64,000 nucleotides of DNA from positions 1 through 64,000 of the forward strand of contig NZ_JAEACP010000012.1 in the NCBI RefSeq assembly GCF_015999335.1, given 5' to 3'. Source of the stretch: Tabrizicola soli. GTDB lineage: Bacteria > Pseudomonadota > Alphaproteobacteria > Rhodobacterales > Rhodobacteraceae. The stretch's first letter is position 1. The number at the start of each line of letters is the position of its first letter. The position numbers and the translations under genes were made by a program. The notes beneath the pieces were generated by a model. The model made no database searches. It worked only from the letters and a program-made list of their open reading frames with translations, and was not told the DNA's origin. Shown here piece by piece: positions 55,213 through 64,000 of this stretch.

Positions 55213-58179
55213 TCAGTTCAGGCCGAGGGCCTGGGCGACGAGGGTTTGCTGTTCGTGCTTGTGGCGGGAGGCCAGGCCCGTGGCGGGCGAGGCCGAGGCC
55301 TTGCGGCCGGCGTAGGACATGCGGGTGGTCTTGCCGCGCACCCGGGTCAGGATCGTCTCCATGTCGGGCTCGACGAACAGCCAGGCGCCCTGGTTCTTCG
55401 GTTCCTCCTGGCACCAGACGAATTCCGCCTTCGGGAAGCGGGCAAGCTCCTGGCCGAGCGAGATCGTGGGCAGCGGGTAGAGCTGTTCCACTCGCAGGAG
55501 GTAGACATCGTCCAGCCCCTGCGCGTCGCGTTCGGCGAGGAGATCGTAATAGACCTTGCCCGAGCAGAGGACGACGCGCCTGATCTGGTCGTCGGGTTTG
55601 AGCACCTGCGTCGAGTTGCCCTTCTGCGCATCGTCCCAGAGGACGCGGTGGAAGGTCGAGCCGTCGGTGAAATCCTCGGCCCGGGAGATGCACATCGGAT
55701 GGCGCAAGAGCGACTTCGGCGTCATCAGGATCAGCGGCTTGCGGTAGGTCCGGTGCAGCTGGCGGCGCAGGATGTGGAAGTAGTTCGCCGGGGTCGAGCA
55801 GTTGGCGACGATCCAGTTGTCCTCGGCCGAGAGTTGCAGGAAGCGTTCCAGGCGCGCGGAGGAATGTTCCGGACCCTGACCCTCGAAGCCGTGCGGCAGC
55901 AGGACGACGAGGCCGGACATCCGCAGCCATTTCGATTCGCCCGAGTTCACGAACTGGTCGAACATGATCTGCGCGCCGTTGGCGAAGTCGCCGAACTGCG
56001 CCTCCCACAGGGTGAGCGCGTTCGGCTCGGCCAGGCTGTAGCCGTATTCGAAGCCGAGGACGGCGTATTCGGAAAGCATCGAGTCGATGACCTCATACCG
56101 CGCCTGGCCGGCGCGGATATGGTTCAGCGGGTAATAGCGTTCCTCGGTGGTCTGGTCGACCCAGCCGGAATGGCGCTGGCTGAAGGTGCCGCGGGTGCAG
56201 TCCTGGCCGGAGAGGCGGACGGCGAAGCCTTCGGTCTGCAGCGAGCCGAAGGCCAGCGCCTCGGCCGTGGCCCAGTCGAAGCCCTGGCCCTTGGCGAACA
56301 TCTCCTTCTTCGCCTCGAGCTGGCGGGCGACGGTCTTGTGCATGTCGAAGCCGTCGGGGACGCGGGTCAGGGCGGCGCCGACCTCGGCCAGCGTCTCGGC
56401 CTTGATCCAGGTCTCGCCGCGCTGGTAGTTGTTCAGGTCCTTGGTGGCGAGGTTCTTCCAGCGCCCGTCCAGCCAGTCGGCCTTGTTCGGCAGGAAGGCC
56501 TTGCCGGCCTCGAATTCCTCGTTCAGCCGGGCCTGGAAGGCGGCCTTCATCTGCTCGATCTCGCCCTCGGGGATCAGCCCGTCGGCGACAAGACGGTCGG
56601 TGTAGAGCTGCAGCGTGGTCTTCTGCTTGCGGATGCGGTTGTACATCGCCGGGTTGGTGAACATCGGCTCGTCGCCTTCGTTGTGACCGAAGCGGCGGTA
56701 GCAGAAGATGTCGATCACCACGTCCTTGTGGAACTGCTGGCGGAACTCGGTCGCCACGCGGGCGGCATGGACCACGGCCTCGGGGTCGTCGCCGTTGACG
56801 TGGAAGATCGGCGCCTCAACCATGAGCGCGATGTCGGTCGGGTAGGGCGAGGTGCGGCTGAAGGACGGAGCGGTGGTGAAGCCGATCTGGTTGTTGACGA
56901 TGATGTGGATGCAGCCGCCGGTGCGGTGGCCCTTGATGCCGGAAAGCTGGAGGCATTCGGCCACGACGCCCTGGCCGGCGAAGGCCGCGTCGCCGTGCAG
57001 AAGGATCGGCAGCACCGCCACGCGTTCCGCGACGTCGTTCATCTGGTCCTGCTTGGCGCGGACCTTGCCGAGGACGACCGGGTTCACCGCCTCGAGGTGC
57101 GAGGGGTTCGCGGTGAGCGAGAGGTGGACCTTGTTGCCGTCGAACTCGCGGTCCGATGAGGCGCCGAGATGGTATTTCACGTCGCCGGAGCCATCCACGT
57201 CCTCGGGCTTGTAGCTGCCGCCCTGGAATTCGTGGAAGATCGCCCGGTAGGGCTTTTGCATCACGTTGGCGAGGATGTTCAGCCGGCCGCGGTGCGGCAT
57301 GCCGATGATGATGTCCTTGACCCCCAGCGCGCCGCCGCGCTTGACGATTTGCTCCATCGCCGGGATCAGCGCCTCGCCGCCGTCGAGGCCGAAGCGCTTG
57401 GTGCCCATGTACTTGACATGGAGGAACTTCTCGTAGCCCTCGGCCTCGACCAGCTTGTTCAGGATCGCCTTGCGGCCCTCGCGGGTGAAGGCGATCTCCT
57501 TGCCGTAGCCCTCGATCCGCTCCTTCAGCCAGGCGGATTGCTCGGGGTCGGAGATGTGCATGTATTGCAGCGCGAAGGTGCCGCAATAGGTGCGCTTCAG
57601 GATGTCGAGGATCTCGCGCATCGAGGCATGAGTCAGGCCCAGCACGTTGTCGATGAAGATCGGCCGGTCCATGTCGGCTTCGGTGAAGCCGTAGGAGGCG
57701 GGGTCGAGCTCGGGGTGGGGGGGCTTGGCGGCGATGCCCAGCGGGTCGAGGTCGGCGGCGAGGTGGCCGCGGATCCGGTAGGCGCGGATGATCATCAGCG
57801 CGCGGATGGAATCGAGCACGGCGCGCTGGATCTGGTCTTCGCTGATCTGCACGCCCTGTTCGGCGGCCTTGGCGGCGATCTTCGCGCCCGCGGCCCTGGC
57901 CTCTTTCGCCGGAGGAGCCGGCCATTCCCCCGTCAGCGCGGCGGTGAGGTCGTCGGCCGGGACCGGCGGCCAGTCGGCGCGCGCCCAGGACGGACCATGC
58001 GCGGCGCGCTTGGTGTCCACCTCGTTGTCGCCGAGCGCCCGGAAGAACTCGGCCCACCCAGGATCGACGCTGCCGGGGTCCTGTGCATGGCGGGCGGCCA
58101 GCTGGTCGACGTAATCGGCATTGGCCCCGTCGAGGAAGGACGAGGCGGCGAAGGCGGCGGTGGGGGATTGGTCGGTCAT
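55213..58179 (-). CDS. sucA: 2-oxoglutarate dehydrogenase E1
   Basis: A 988-residue thiamine-diphosphate decarboxylase, near the family's usual length. Features include the N-terminal SSFLDGANADYVDQLA (E2-binding segment), GMPHRGRLNIL, GDAAFAGQGVVAE, and ANPSHLEAVNPVV. It commits 2-oxoglutarate to oxidation. 24 bases separate it from sucB. Confidence 0.97.
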   Translation of the reverse strand: MTDQSPTAAFAASSFLDGANADYVDQLAARHAQDPGSVDPGWAEFFRALGDNEVDTKRAAHGPSWARADWPPVPADDLTAALTGEWPAPPAKEARAAGAKIAAKAAEQGVQISEDQIQRAVLDSIRALMIIRAYRIRGHLAADLDPLGIAAKPPHPELDPASYGFTEADMDRPIFIDNVLGLTHASMREILDILKRTYCGTFALQYMHISDPEQSAWLKERIEGYGKEIAFTREGRKAILNKLVEAEGYEKFLHVKYMGTKRFGLDGGEALIPAMEQIVKRGGALGVKDIIIGMPHRGRLNILANVMQKPYRAIFHEFQGGSYKPEDVDGSGDVKYHLGASSDREFDGNKVHLSLTANPSHLEAVNPVVLGKVRAKQDQMNDVAERVAVLPILLHGDAAFAGQGVVAECLQLSGIKGHRTGGCIHIIVNNQIGFTTAPSFSRTSPYPTDIALMVEAPIFHVNGDDPEAVVHAARVATEFRQQFHKDVVIDIFCYRRFGHNEGDEPMFTNPAMYNRIRKQKTTLQLYTDRLVADGLIPEGEIEQMKAAFQARLNEEFEAGKAFLPNKADWLDGRWKNLATKDLNNYQRGETWIKAETLAEVGAALTRVPDGFDMHKTVARQLEAKKEMFAKGQGFDWATAEALAFGSLQTEGFAVRLSGQDCTRGTFSQRHSGWVDQTTEERYYPLNHIRAGQARYEVIDSMLSEYAVLGFEYGYSLAEPNALTLWEAQFGDFANGAQIMFDQFVNSGESKWLRMSGLVVLLPHGFEGQGPEHSSARLERFLQLSAEDNWIVANCSTPANYFHILRRQLHRTYRKPLILMTPKSLLRHPMCISRAEDFTDGSTFHRVLWDDAQKGNSTQVLKPDDQIRRVVLCSGKVYYDLLAERDAQGLDDVYLLRVEQLYPLPTISLGQELARFPKAEFVWCQEEPKNQGAWLFVEPDMETILTRVRGKTTRMSYAGRKASASPATGLASRHKHEQQTLVAQALGLN

Positions 58180-58222
58180 CTCGCGTTTCCTTGTGGGGCG
58201 GGGTTGTCTCCGCCAAGAAAGA

Positions 58223-58240
58223 GTCGGGCTGAAGCCCGAC
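58223..58240. repeat. Short palindrome GTCGGGCT-GA-AGCCCGAC
   Basis: Lies between sucD and sucA, followed by CTACG, the same ending as the related elements at 59145 and 63825. Confidence 0.7.
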
Positions 58241-59125
58241 CTACGCCTTGATCGCTTTCAGCACGGCCTCGCCCAGGCCAGCGGGGCTGTCGGCGACCAC
58301 GATCCCGGCGCGTTTCATCGCCTCGATCTTCGAGCCCGCGTCGCCCTTGCCGCCTGCCACGATGGCGCCGGCATGGCCCATGCGGCGGCCCGGGGGGGCG
58401 GTGCGGCCGGCGATGAAGCCGGCGGTGGGCTTCCAGCGGCCTTTCTTCTTCTCGTCGGCGAGGAACTGGGCGGCATCTTCCTCGGCGCTGCCCCCGATCT
58501 CGCCGATCATGATGATGGAATGGGTGTCGGGGTCGGCAAGGAACATTTCCAACACGTCGATGTGTTCGGTGCCCTTGATCGGGTCGCCGCCGATGCCGAC
58601 GGCGGTGGTCTGGCCGAGGCCCACGTCGGTCGTCTGCTTCACCGCCTCATAGGTCAGCGTGCCGGAGCGGGAGACGACGCCGACCGAACCTTTCGAGAAG
58701 ATCGAGCCCGGCATGATGCCGATCTTGCATTCGCCCGGGGTCAGCACGCCGGGGCAGTTCGGGCCGATCAGCCGCGACTTCGAGTTGATGAGCGCGCGCT
58801 TGACCTTCATCATGTCGAGGACCGGGATGCCCTCGGTGATGCAGACGATCAGCGGGATCTCGGCGTCGATGGCTTCCAGGATCGAGTCGGCGGCGAAGGG
58901 CGGCGGGACATAGATCGCGGTGGCGTCCGCGCCGGTCCTGGCGACGGCCTCATGGACCGAGTCGAAGACGGGGAGGCCGAGGTGCTCGGTCCCGCCCTTG
59001 CCGGGGGTCACGCCGCCGACCATTTGCGTGCCGTAGGCGATGGCCTGTTCGGAGTGGAAGGTGCCCTGCGAGCCGGTGAAGCCCTGGCAGATGACGCGGG
59101 TGGATTTGTTGACGAGGACGGACAT
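58241..59125 (-). CDS. sucD: Succinyl-CoA synthetase alpha subunit
   Basis: A 294-residue subunit. [16 protein letters not shown] binds CoA near the N-terminus and [14 protein letters not shown] contains the phosphorylated active His. It makes ATP or GTP while converting succinyl-CoA to succinate, together with SucC. Confidence 0.97.
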   Translation of the reverse strand: MSVLVNKSTRVICQGFTGSQGTFHSEQAIAYGTQMVGGVTPGKGGTEHLGLPVFDSVHEAVARTGADATAIYVPPPFAADSILEAIDAEIPLIVCITEGIPVLDMMKVKRALINSKSRLIGPNCPGVLTPGECKIGIMPGSIFSKGSVGVVSRSGTLTYEAVKQTTDVGLGQTTAVGIGGDPIKGTEHIDVLEMFLADPDTHSIIMIGEIGGSAEEDAAQFLADEKKKGRWKPTAGFIAGRTAPPGRRMGHAGAIVAGGKGDAGSKIEAMKRAGIVVADSPAGLGEAVLKAIKA

Positions 59126-59144
59126 GCGGGTTCCTTTGTCTTTC

Positions 59145-59202
59145 GTAGGGTGGGCAATCTGCCCACCATGCCGGGCGGTGGTGGGCAGATTGCCCACCCT
59201 AC
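59145..59202. repeat. Perfect inverted repeat GTAGGGTGGGCAATCTGCCC...
   Basis: Arms of 24 bases (GTAGGGTGGGCAATCTGCCC plus ACCA) around a short centre, between sucC and sucD. Related to the repeat at 53321. Confidence 0.85.
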
Positions 59203-59205
59203 GTG

Positions 59206-60399
59206 TTATCCTTTGACGGCCTTCACGATCTTCTCGGCGCCGTCCTTCAGGTCATCGGCGGCGATGACGTTCAGCCCCGACTTGCGGATGATGTCCTTGC
59301 CTAGTTCGACGTTGGTGCCCTCCAGCCGGACGACCAGCGGGACCTTGAGGCCGACTTCCTTGACGGCCGCGATCACGCCCTCGGCGATGATGTCGCAGCG
59401 CATGATGCCGCCGAAGATGTTGACGAGGATGCCTTTGACGTTCGGGTCCGAGGTGATGATCTTGAAGGCCTCGGTCACCTTCTCCTTCGTCGCCCCGCCG
59501 CCCACGTCAAGGAAGTTGGCGGGCTCGGCGCCGTAGAGCTTGATGATGTCCATCGTGGCCATCGCGAGGCCCGCGCCGTTGACCATGCAGCCGATCTCGC
59601 CATCAAGGGCGATGTAGTTCAGGTCGAACTTCGACGCCGCCAGTTCCTTCGGGTCCTCCTCGGTCTCGTCGCGCAGCGCGGCGATGTCGGGGTGGCGGTA
59701 GATCGCGTTGCCGTCGAAGCCCATCTTGGCGTCGAGGAGGCGCAGCGTGCCGTCCTTCAAGACGCAGAACGGGTTGATCTCCAGCATGTCCATGTCCTTG
59801 TCGAGGAACAGCTGGTAGAGCTTCTTGACGATCTGAACGCAGGACTTGACCTGCTGGCCGGTCAGCCCCAGCGCGAAGGCCACGCGGCGGCCGTGGAAGT
59901 CCTGCAACCCGGTCGCGGGATCGACGGTGATGGTCAGGATCTTCTCGGGCGTCTCGTGCGCCACGTCCTCGATCGACATGCCGCCCTCGGTCGAGGCGAC
60001 GATGGAGACGCGGCTGGTCTGGCGGTCGATCAGCAGGGCGAGGTAGAACTCGCGCTCGATGTCCGAGCCGTCCTCGATGTAGATGCGGTTGACCTGCTTG
60101 CCCGCCGCGCCGGTCTGCAGGGTGACGAGGGTGCGGCCCAGCATCTGGCGGGCGAATTCGGCGGCCTCGCCGACCGAGCGCGCCAGGCGGACGCCGCCCT
60201 TCTCGCCGGCCTCGGGTTCCTTGAAATGGCCCTTGCCGCGGCCGCCGGCGTGGATCTGCGCCTTGACCACCCAGAGCGGCCCGTCAAGCTCGCCGGCGGC
60301 GGTCTTGGCCTCCTCGGCCCGCAGGACGACGCGGCCGTCGGAAACCGGGATGCCGTAGCTGCGCAGCAGCGCCTTGGCCTGATATTCGTGGATGTTCAT
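59206..60399 (-). CDS. sucC: Succinyl-CoA synthetase beta subunit
   Basis: A 397-residue ATP-grasp subunit. [20 protein letters not shown] opens it; [28 protein letters not shown] and [13 protein letters not shown] follow. It binds nucleotide and CoA with SucD. First gene of the locus, behind the 21-bp-spaced palindromes. Confidence 0.97.
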   Translation of the reverse strand: MNIHEYQAKALLRSYGIPVSDGRVVLRAEEAKTAAGELDGPLWVVKAQIHAGGRGKGHFKEPEAGEKGGVRLARSVGEAAEFARQMLGRTLVTLQTGAAGKQVNRIYIEDGSDIEREFYLALLIDRQTSRVSIVASTEGGMSIEDVAHETPEKILTITVDPATGLQDFHGRRVAFALGLTGQQVKSCVQIVKKLYQLFLDKDMDMLEINPFCVLKDGTLRLLDAKMGFDGNAIYRHPDIAALRDETEEDPKELAASKFDLNYIALDGEIGCMVNGAGLAMATMDIIKLYGAEPANFLDVGGGATKEKVTEAFKIITSDPNVKGILVNIFGGIMRCDIIAEGVIAAVKEVGLKVPLVVRLEGTNVELGKDIIRKSGLNVIAADDLKDGAEKIVKAVKG

Positions 60400-60508
60400 G
60401 GCGCAGCACCTGTCCGTTGGAGAAGCTTGCCGCCTCATCGCATGGTTCGCGGCACTTTCCTACGGAGATCACGGGGTTTTGGCTGCGAAAGGCCGGAAAA
60501 ATAAGGCT

Positions 60509-60560
60509 TGTGATCACAGTTTCGCGGCGTGTGATCACAAGAAGGAAACGTGTGATCACA
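60509..60560. promoter_or_regulatory. Three TGTGATCACA palindromes at 21-bp spacing
   Basis: Perfect 10-bp palindromes start at 60509, 60530 and 60551, so centres are exactly two helical turns apart. They lie 110-160 bp upstream of sucC, between divergently useful ends. They are most likely operators of a dimeric regulator. Confidence 0.75.
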
Positions 60561-60662
60561 CGATGGCCGCCCTCTGCCGGTTTCGAATCGCCGGGTCGGG
60601 GGCGGGACAAATTTCTTCGAGGAAATCTGCATGATCCTTCAAAGGATCTCGGCTTCCGCCCG

Positions 60663-61847
60663 TCAGTTCAGGAAGATGGCGAACAGGACGCCGTCGCCCG
60701 AGACCAGCGTCTCGAAGTCGCGCCAGGACTGGGTGGAAAGCCGGGTGCCGGTCTCGGCATAGGGCAGGAGGCCCTCGCCCTGGATCCAGCTGACCAGGTC
60801 TACGGCGGGCGGGTTCTCGAAGGCCTTCTTCAGGTTGATCCCGGCCGCGCCGCCATAGCGCCAGTGCGGGATCAGAAGCTCGCCGTTCAGGGCCTTTTCG
60901 GCGTCGGCCAGCACGGCCTGCCAGCGCCCGGAGGTCTCGGGCGGGACGAAGAGGCCGAGGCCCGAGACCTGGGTCGCGTTCGGCACCCATTCGTTGCGGT
61001 TGTCGGTTTCCAGCGCGACCAGCGACCAGAAGCGGCGGTTCTCGGCGATCATGGCCAGAAGGTGGGCGTGGGCATCGGCGGCCAGCGCCTTGTCGGGGGT
61101 CTGCGACAGGGCGTGCAGGACCATGGCGATGCGGTCGACCTGACGGCCGAACATCATGTCGAAGGCATTGGGCGGCGGCACGTCGCCCCAGAGCGCACGC
61201 ATCGCGACCGAGCTCTCCATTACCCGGCGGATCGCGGGTTCAGGGTCGTAGGCCAGCGCGGCCGAGGCGAAGCCGGACAGGAGATTCGTATAGGCCGACA
61301 ACCAGGCGGCATCGGCAGTGTCGAAGGTGATCACCGGATCGTCGACCGGAGCGCCCGTGGCCCGCCCGCCGCCCAGGATGAGCCCGGCGACCGAGCCCAG
61401 ATCCTCGCCCGCACTGCGTGCCCCGTCGCCGTCGATGTCGAACCAGAGGTCGGCAAGGCGGATGTCCAGCGCGAAGGGCCGGTCGCCAAGCTGGGCCAGC
61501 GCGGTGCGGGCATCCTCCATGTCGGCGTCCAGCCCCTTCAGCAGCGTGGTGAAATCGGCCGGCTCGAAGGGCCGCGCGGCGGGGTTCTCGGGGATCGGCA
61601 GCCGCAGGATCGGCAGTTCCGACCAGTCGGATTGCATCCCGGTCTGCCAGCGCAACTGCAGCGCGGCCTCGATCCCGCCGAGAAAGCGCAGGCCGGCAAG
61701 GGCGAAGAGCTCTTCGTTCGTGGGGGCGGGCAGGGCGGCCAGCCGGGCCTCGGTCGGGGCGAGGCCGCTGCGGGCGATCTCCTCGGACAGGGTTTCGGCA
61801 CTGGCGGGGGCGGCGAGCAGGGCAAGGGTGAGCGTGAGAGCGCGCAT
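60663..61847 (-). CDS. Periplasmic protein, unknown (394 aa)
   Basis: A signal peptide (MRALTLTLALLAAPASAETL) is followed by a helical protein with an EF-hand-like DIDGDGARSAGED loop (about residues 143-155). That loop fits calcium binding. No enzyme motif is recognised. It ends in SGDGVLFAIFLN. Confidence 0.75.
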   Translation of the reverse strand: MRALTLTLALLAAPASAETLSEEIARSGLAPTEARLAALPAPTNEELFALAGLRFLGGIEAALQLRWQTGMQSDWSELPILRLPIPENPAARPFEPADFTTLLKGLDADMEDARTALAQLGDRPFALDIRLADLWFDIDGDGARSAGEDLGSVAGLILGGGRATGAPVDDPVITFDTADAAWLSAYTNLLSGFASAALAYDPEPAIRRVMESSVAMRALWGDVPPPNAFDMMFGRQVDRIAMVLHALSQTPDKALAADAHAHLLAMIAENRRFWSLVALETDNRNEWVPNATQVSGLGLFVPPETSGRWQAVLADAEKALNGELLIPHWRYGGAAGINLKKAFENPPAVDLVSWIQGEGLLPYAETGTRLSTQSWRDFETLVSGDGVLFAIFLN

Positions 61848-61945
61848 CGGGGAACTCCGGCTTGGTCGGGGCGAGTCTGGCGGAGCGGGCGGGGCGGGGC
61901 AAGTCGGGAATGGCATTGCCGCGCGGGGCTTGCTAGCTGTGGACC

Positions 61946-62821
61946 ATGCGTCATGTGATCTCGCTCTCGACGATTCCGCCACGCTTCCACCAGCTTGGCC
62001 CGGCCCTGGCCTCGCTGCTGCGGCAGACCTCGCGCCCCGAGGCGGTTGAGCTGTATATCCCCCGGTCCTACCGGCGCTTTCCGGACTGGGTCGGCGGCTT
62101 GCCGGAGGTGCCGGAGGGGGTGCGGATCGTGCGGGTGGAGGAGGACCTCGGCCCCGCGACCAAGGTCCTGCCCGCCGCCCGGGCCTGGCGAGGGCAGGGG
62201 GTGGAGCTGCTGTATGCGGATGACGACCACCACTACGCGCCAGGCTGGGCGGCGCGATTTCTGGCGGTCCGGCGTCAGCATCCCGAAGCGGCGGTCTGTG
62301 CCGCGGCCACGACCCTCGAGCGCATGGGCCGGCCATGGTCCGCGCCGCGCTCCGAGCCGGTGGCCGTCATCGCGCCGGGGTTTCCCGAGCAGTTCGGCTT
62401 TCACCTGCGCCGTCTGGGCAGGGTCATCGGCGGGCGGCTGCTGCTGTCGCGGACGGCGCAGCCAAGATTGCTGGCGCAGTTCCGCAAGCTGGACCGTTCC
62501 GGCCATGCCGATATCGCCGAGGGCTATGCGGGCGTCGCGCTGCGCCCCGAGTTCCTGGACGATGCCGCCTTCGATATCCCGCCGGTGGTCTGGTCGGTGG
62601 ATGATGTCTGGCTTTCGGGACACCTTGCCCGGCGGGGCATCCCGATCTGGGCCGACCGCCGCCTGAACCTTGCCCGGGCGGTCCTGCCCCTGTCGCGGGT
62701 TGCGCCGCTCTATTCGGCGGTCATCGAGGGCGCCGACCGCATGGCTGCGAACCGGGCCTGCATCGACCACATGCGCCGGGCCTATGGGATCTGGGGCGGG
62801 GTGGCGGACCAGAGCACCTGA
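61946..62821 (+). CDS. Glycosyltransferase-like protein (291 aa)
   Basis: MRHVISLSTIPPRFHQLGPA... resembles GT-A type glycosyltransferase-like proteins: YADDDHHYAPGW near residues 90-101 is a DxD-type nucleotide-sugar/metal motif and VVWSVDDVWLSGHLA is a second acidic site. Donor and acceptor are unknown. The 3' end overlaps the next convergent gene by 40 bases. Confidence 0.78.
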   Translation: MRHVISLSTIPPRFHQLGPALASLLRQTSRPEAVELYIPRSYRRFPDWVGGLPEVPEGVRIVRVEEDLGPATKVLPAARAWRGQGVELLYADDDHHYAPGWAARFLAVRRQHPEAAVCAAATTLERMGRPWSAPRSEPVAVIAPGFPEQFGFHLRRLGRVIGGRLLLSRTAQPRLLAQFRKLDRSGHADIAEGYAGVALRPEFLDDAAFDIPPVVWSVDDVWLSGHLARRGIPIWADRRLNLARAVLPLSRVAPLYSAVIEGADRMAANRACIDHMRRAYGIWGGVADQST

Positions 62822-63447
62822 CCGCGCGGCAGGAGCATCGGCTTCAGCCGGGGAACGAAGCCGGCGGCGCGGATGGCGGCCTCGGTCGCGGCTTTGCCCA
62901 CATGGTAGGGCGGGCGGTCGGGATGGGTCACGACACCGTCGGGCTGGCGGGCGGGGCCGGGTGTTTCGGAGTGAAAGACGGTGAAGATGGCCGCCCGGAG
63001 GTTGGAGAAGCGGCGCAGGTTTCCGAGGGCCGTCGCCAGCGCCGGGGCGGGCAGATGGGTGAAGACGCCGAAGGCGATGGCCAGCGTGATCGTGTCGGGG
63101 ACGCCGGGAAAGGCGAAGGCGGCGTCCTCGATCAGGCGGTCCTCGGGCAGGCGCGCGGGGTCGGGAAGTTCGTGGAGCCGCCCGTGCCGCATCAGGGCCA
63201 GCGAGGCGTCGGTGCCCCAGTAGTGGCCGGGTTTCAGGAAGGGGACGGCCTTGTGGCCGAGGCGGAGGGCGCCGCAGCCGATGTCGAGAAGGTGGTCCTC
63301 GGGCGTCATCCCCTCGGCCAGGAGGGCGGCCATCTGGACACGTCCGGTCTCGTCCCAGCGGCCGCCGACGATGTCGCGGTGCCGGCCCCTGGCGATAGCC
63401 TCGTCATAGAAGCCGGGGGCGAGGTAGGGCGAGACGAGCCTGGTCAG
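62782..63447 (-). CDS. Class I SAM-dependent methyltransferase
   Basis: A roughly 221-residue methyltransferase with LLDIGCGALRLGHKAVPFL as motif I and AFGVFTHLPAPAL later. No ATG exists between the previous gene's stop and the core. I take CTG at 63447, which overlaps the upstream TGA (CTGA); the ATG at M-A-A-L-L-A-E is the alternative, giving a shorter N-terminus. Substrate unknown. Confidence 0.75.
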   Translation of the reverse strand: MTRLVSPYLAPGFYDEAIARGRHRDIVGGRWDETGRVQMAALLAEGMTPEDHLLDIGCGALRLGHKAVPFLKPGHYWGTDASLALMRHGRLHELPDPARLPEDRLIEDAAFAFPGVPDTITLAIAFGVFTHLPAPALATALGNLRRFSNLRAAIFTVFHSETPGPARQPDGVVTHPDRPPYHVGKAATEAAIRAAGFVPRLKPMLLPRGQVLWSATPPQIP

Positions 63448-63608
63448 CTCTTGTCGTCCTTCTTCGCCGCCGCCTTCATCCGGGCGAGGAGGTCTTCCTT
63501 GGTCTCGCGCGGCGGGGTCGTGGCCTTGGGCGCGCCCTTCCGGGCGTGGTCGGGTCCGCGGGGGGTGCGGCGGGCCCCCTTGGGGTTGCCGGATTTCGAG
63601 TAGTCCAT
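63444..63608 (-). CDS. Small Lys/Arg-rich protein (54 aa)
   Basis: MDYSKSGNPKGARRTPRGPD..., ending ARMKAAAKKDDKS. GGAGG precedes the ATG at 63608. Composition suggests nucleic-acid or ribosome association. It is coupled to the methyltransferase gene. Confidence 0.75.
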   Translation of the reverse strand: MDYSKSGNPKGARRTPRGPDHARKGAPKATTPPRETKEDLLARMKAAAKKDDKS

Positions 63609-63983
63609 CGGGGCCCTCCGGAAAAGAATGTGGCCCTTGGGGATGCCGGATTTGCGGGCGGGGGGCAAGGGGGTGTCGTGGCGCCACGCGTGGACAGGGA
63701 GTGGAGCGCAGGGAAATCAATGGGTTGGGTTTGGACGTTAGGGATGCGTTAAGGGTTGAGTCTGGCGCGTGCCCCGCATCCCCGGCCCATCCCGCAGAGG
63801 GGGGGCGGCGGGTTGGGGTGGGGAGTCGGGGCAGGCCCCGACCTACGCGGGCGGCGCGCTTGTCAGGGGGAAACGGTCGAGGGCAACTGCCGGTGGTCGG
63901 GAAAGTCGGGGCACTTCCCGACCTGCGAATGAAAAGGGCGGCACCCGGGGGATGCCGCCCTTGGAAGTGATGTTGGTGCCGCC
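63609..63983. other. Intergenic region with palindromic repeats
   Basis: No gene seen. Two repeat-family palindromes are at 63825-63842 (GTCGGGGC-AG-GCCCCGAC followed by CTACG) and 63905-63922 (GTCGGG...CCCGAC). Confidence 0.6.
63932..63962 (-). terminator. Intrinsic terminator of the gene beyond the window
   Basis: Minus strand GGGCGGCA-TCCCCCGGG-TGCCGCCC followed by TTTTC. Confidence 0.8.
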
Positions 63984-64000
63984 TTACGCCAGCGTCGGGT
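63984..64000 (-). CDS. 3' end of a gene running in from the right
   Basis: The minus strand reads ...CCG ACG CTG GCG TAA, followed 22 bases later by an intrinsic terminator. Only the last five codons or so are in the window, so the product cannot be named. Confidence 0.4.

Noticed and set aside
54034-57159. A 1041-codon open frame on the plus strand across sucB/sucA
   Set aside because: It is the complement of strongly conserved sucA and sucB codons in GC-rich DNA, lacks a ribosome site and has an unnatural Val/Gly/Leu/His/Arg composition.

Overview
The window is a GC-rich chromosome segment from an alphaproteobacterium of the Rhodobacterales type. The evidence is a sucC-sucD-sucA-sucB-lpd locus, a TIGR02300 (FYDLN acid domain) protein, a pirin, and short palindromic intergenic repeats. 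It is interrupted by a complete-looking 44.7 kb temperate siphovirus prophage at about 2073-46791. The organism name is inferred; nothing in the sequence fixes the species.

Left flank (1-2072): the truncated 5' end of an IS5-type transposase gene and a RhlE-type DEAD-box RNA helicase. The prophage then begins at a 15-bp attachment core. The same core recurs at 46777-46791 inside the 3' end of an intact tRNA-Ala(GGC) gene. The tyrosine integrase sits next to the left core.

Prophage, minus strand from about 27.9 kb down to 4.0 kb: small leader genes, terminase small and large subunits, gpW-like joiner, lambda-type portal, ClpP-type protease fused to a scaffold, major capsid, head-tail and tail genes with a frameshifted chaperone, a 591-residue tape measure, four tail-tip or adhesin proteins, a calcineurin-like phosphoesterase, endolysin, holin, a 30-residue membrane peptide, Rz/Rz1 spanins and a DNA methyltransferase. 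Prophage, mostly plus strand from 28.0 to 46.7 kb: a control region with repeated operator-like sites, a DUF3987 replication protein, a phage sigma factor of RpoH type, an ERF annealing protein with a YqaJ/lambda-type exonuclease, an oppositely oriented SF2 helicase and VRR-NUC pair, chains of overlapping small genes, a convergent methyltransferase/restriction-endonuclease pair, ArdC antirestriction protein, SSB and more small genes ending at a bidirectional terminator.

The most interesting signal is regulatory. About fifteen bipartite elements sit 20-55 bp upstream of prophage start codons on both strands. They share a C/T-rich -10-like core (CCCATCTG, CCCCATATCC, CCGATATCCC, CCCTAWYT), and each subclass has its own upstream box at fixed spacing. 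These cores resemble RpoH-class -10 elements (CCCCATNT), and the prophage encodes an RpoH-like sigma whose own gene has one of the best-matching elements. The proposal is a self-contained sigma regulon driving early, recombination and late operons. No CI-like repressor is recognisable.

Right flank (46778-64000): tRNA-Ala(GGC), TIGR02300 protein, SprT/YgjP-like metallopeptidase, GntR regulator, a SAM-methyltransferase-like protein and pirin, all before the 2-oxoglutarate dehydrogenase/succinyl-CoA synthetase locus on the minus strand. A lower-GC orphan gene interrupts that locus. Three TGTGATCACA palindromes spaced exactly 21 bp lie upstream of sucC. The end holds a periplasmic protein, a glycosyltransferase-like protein, a methyltransferase and a small basic protein.
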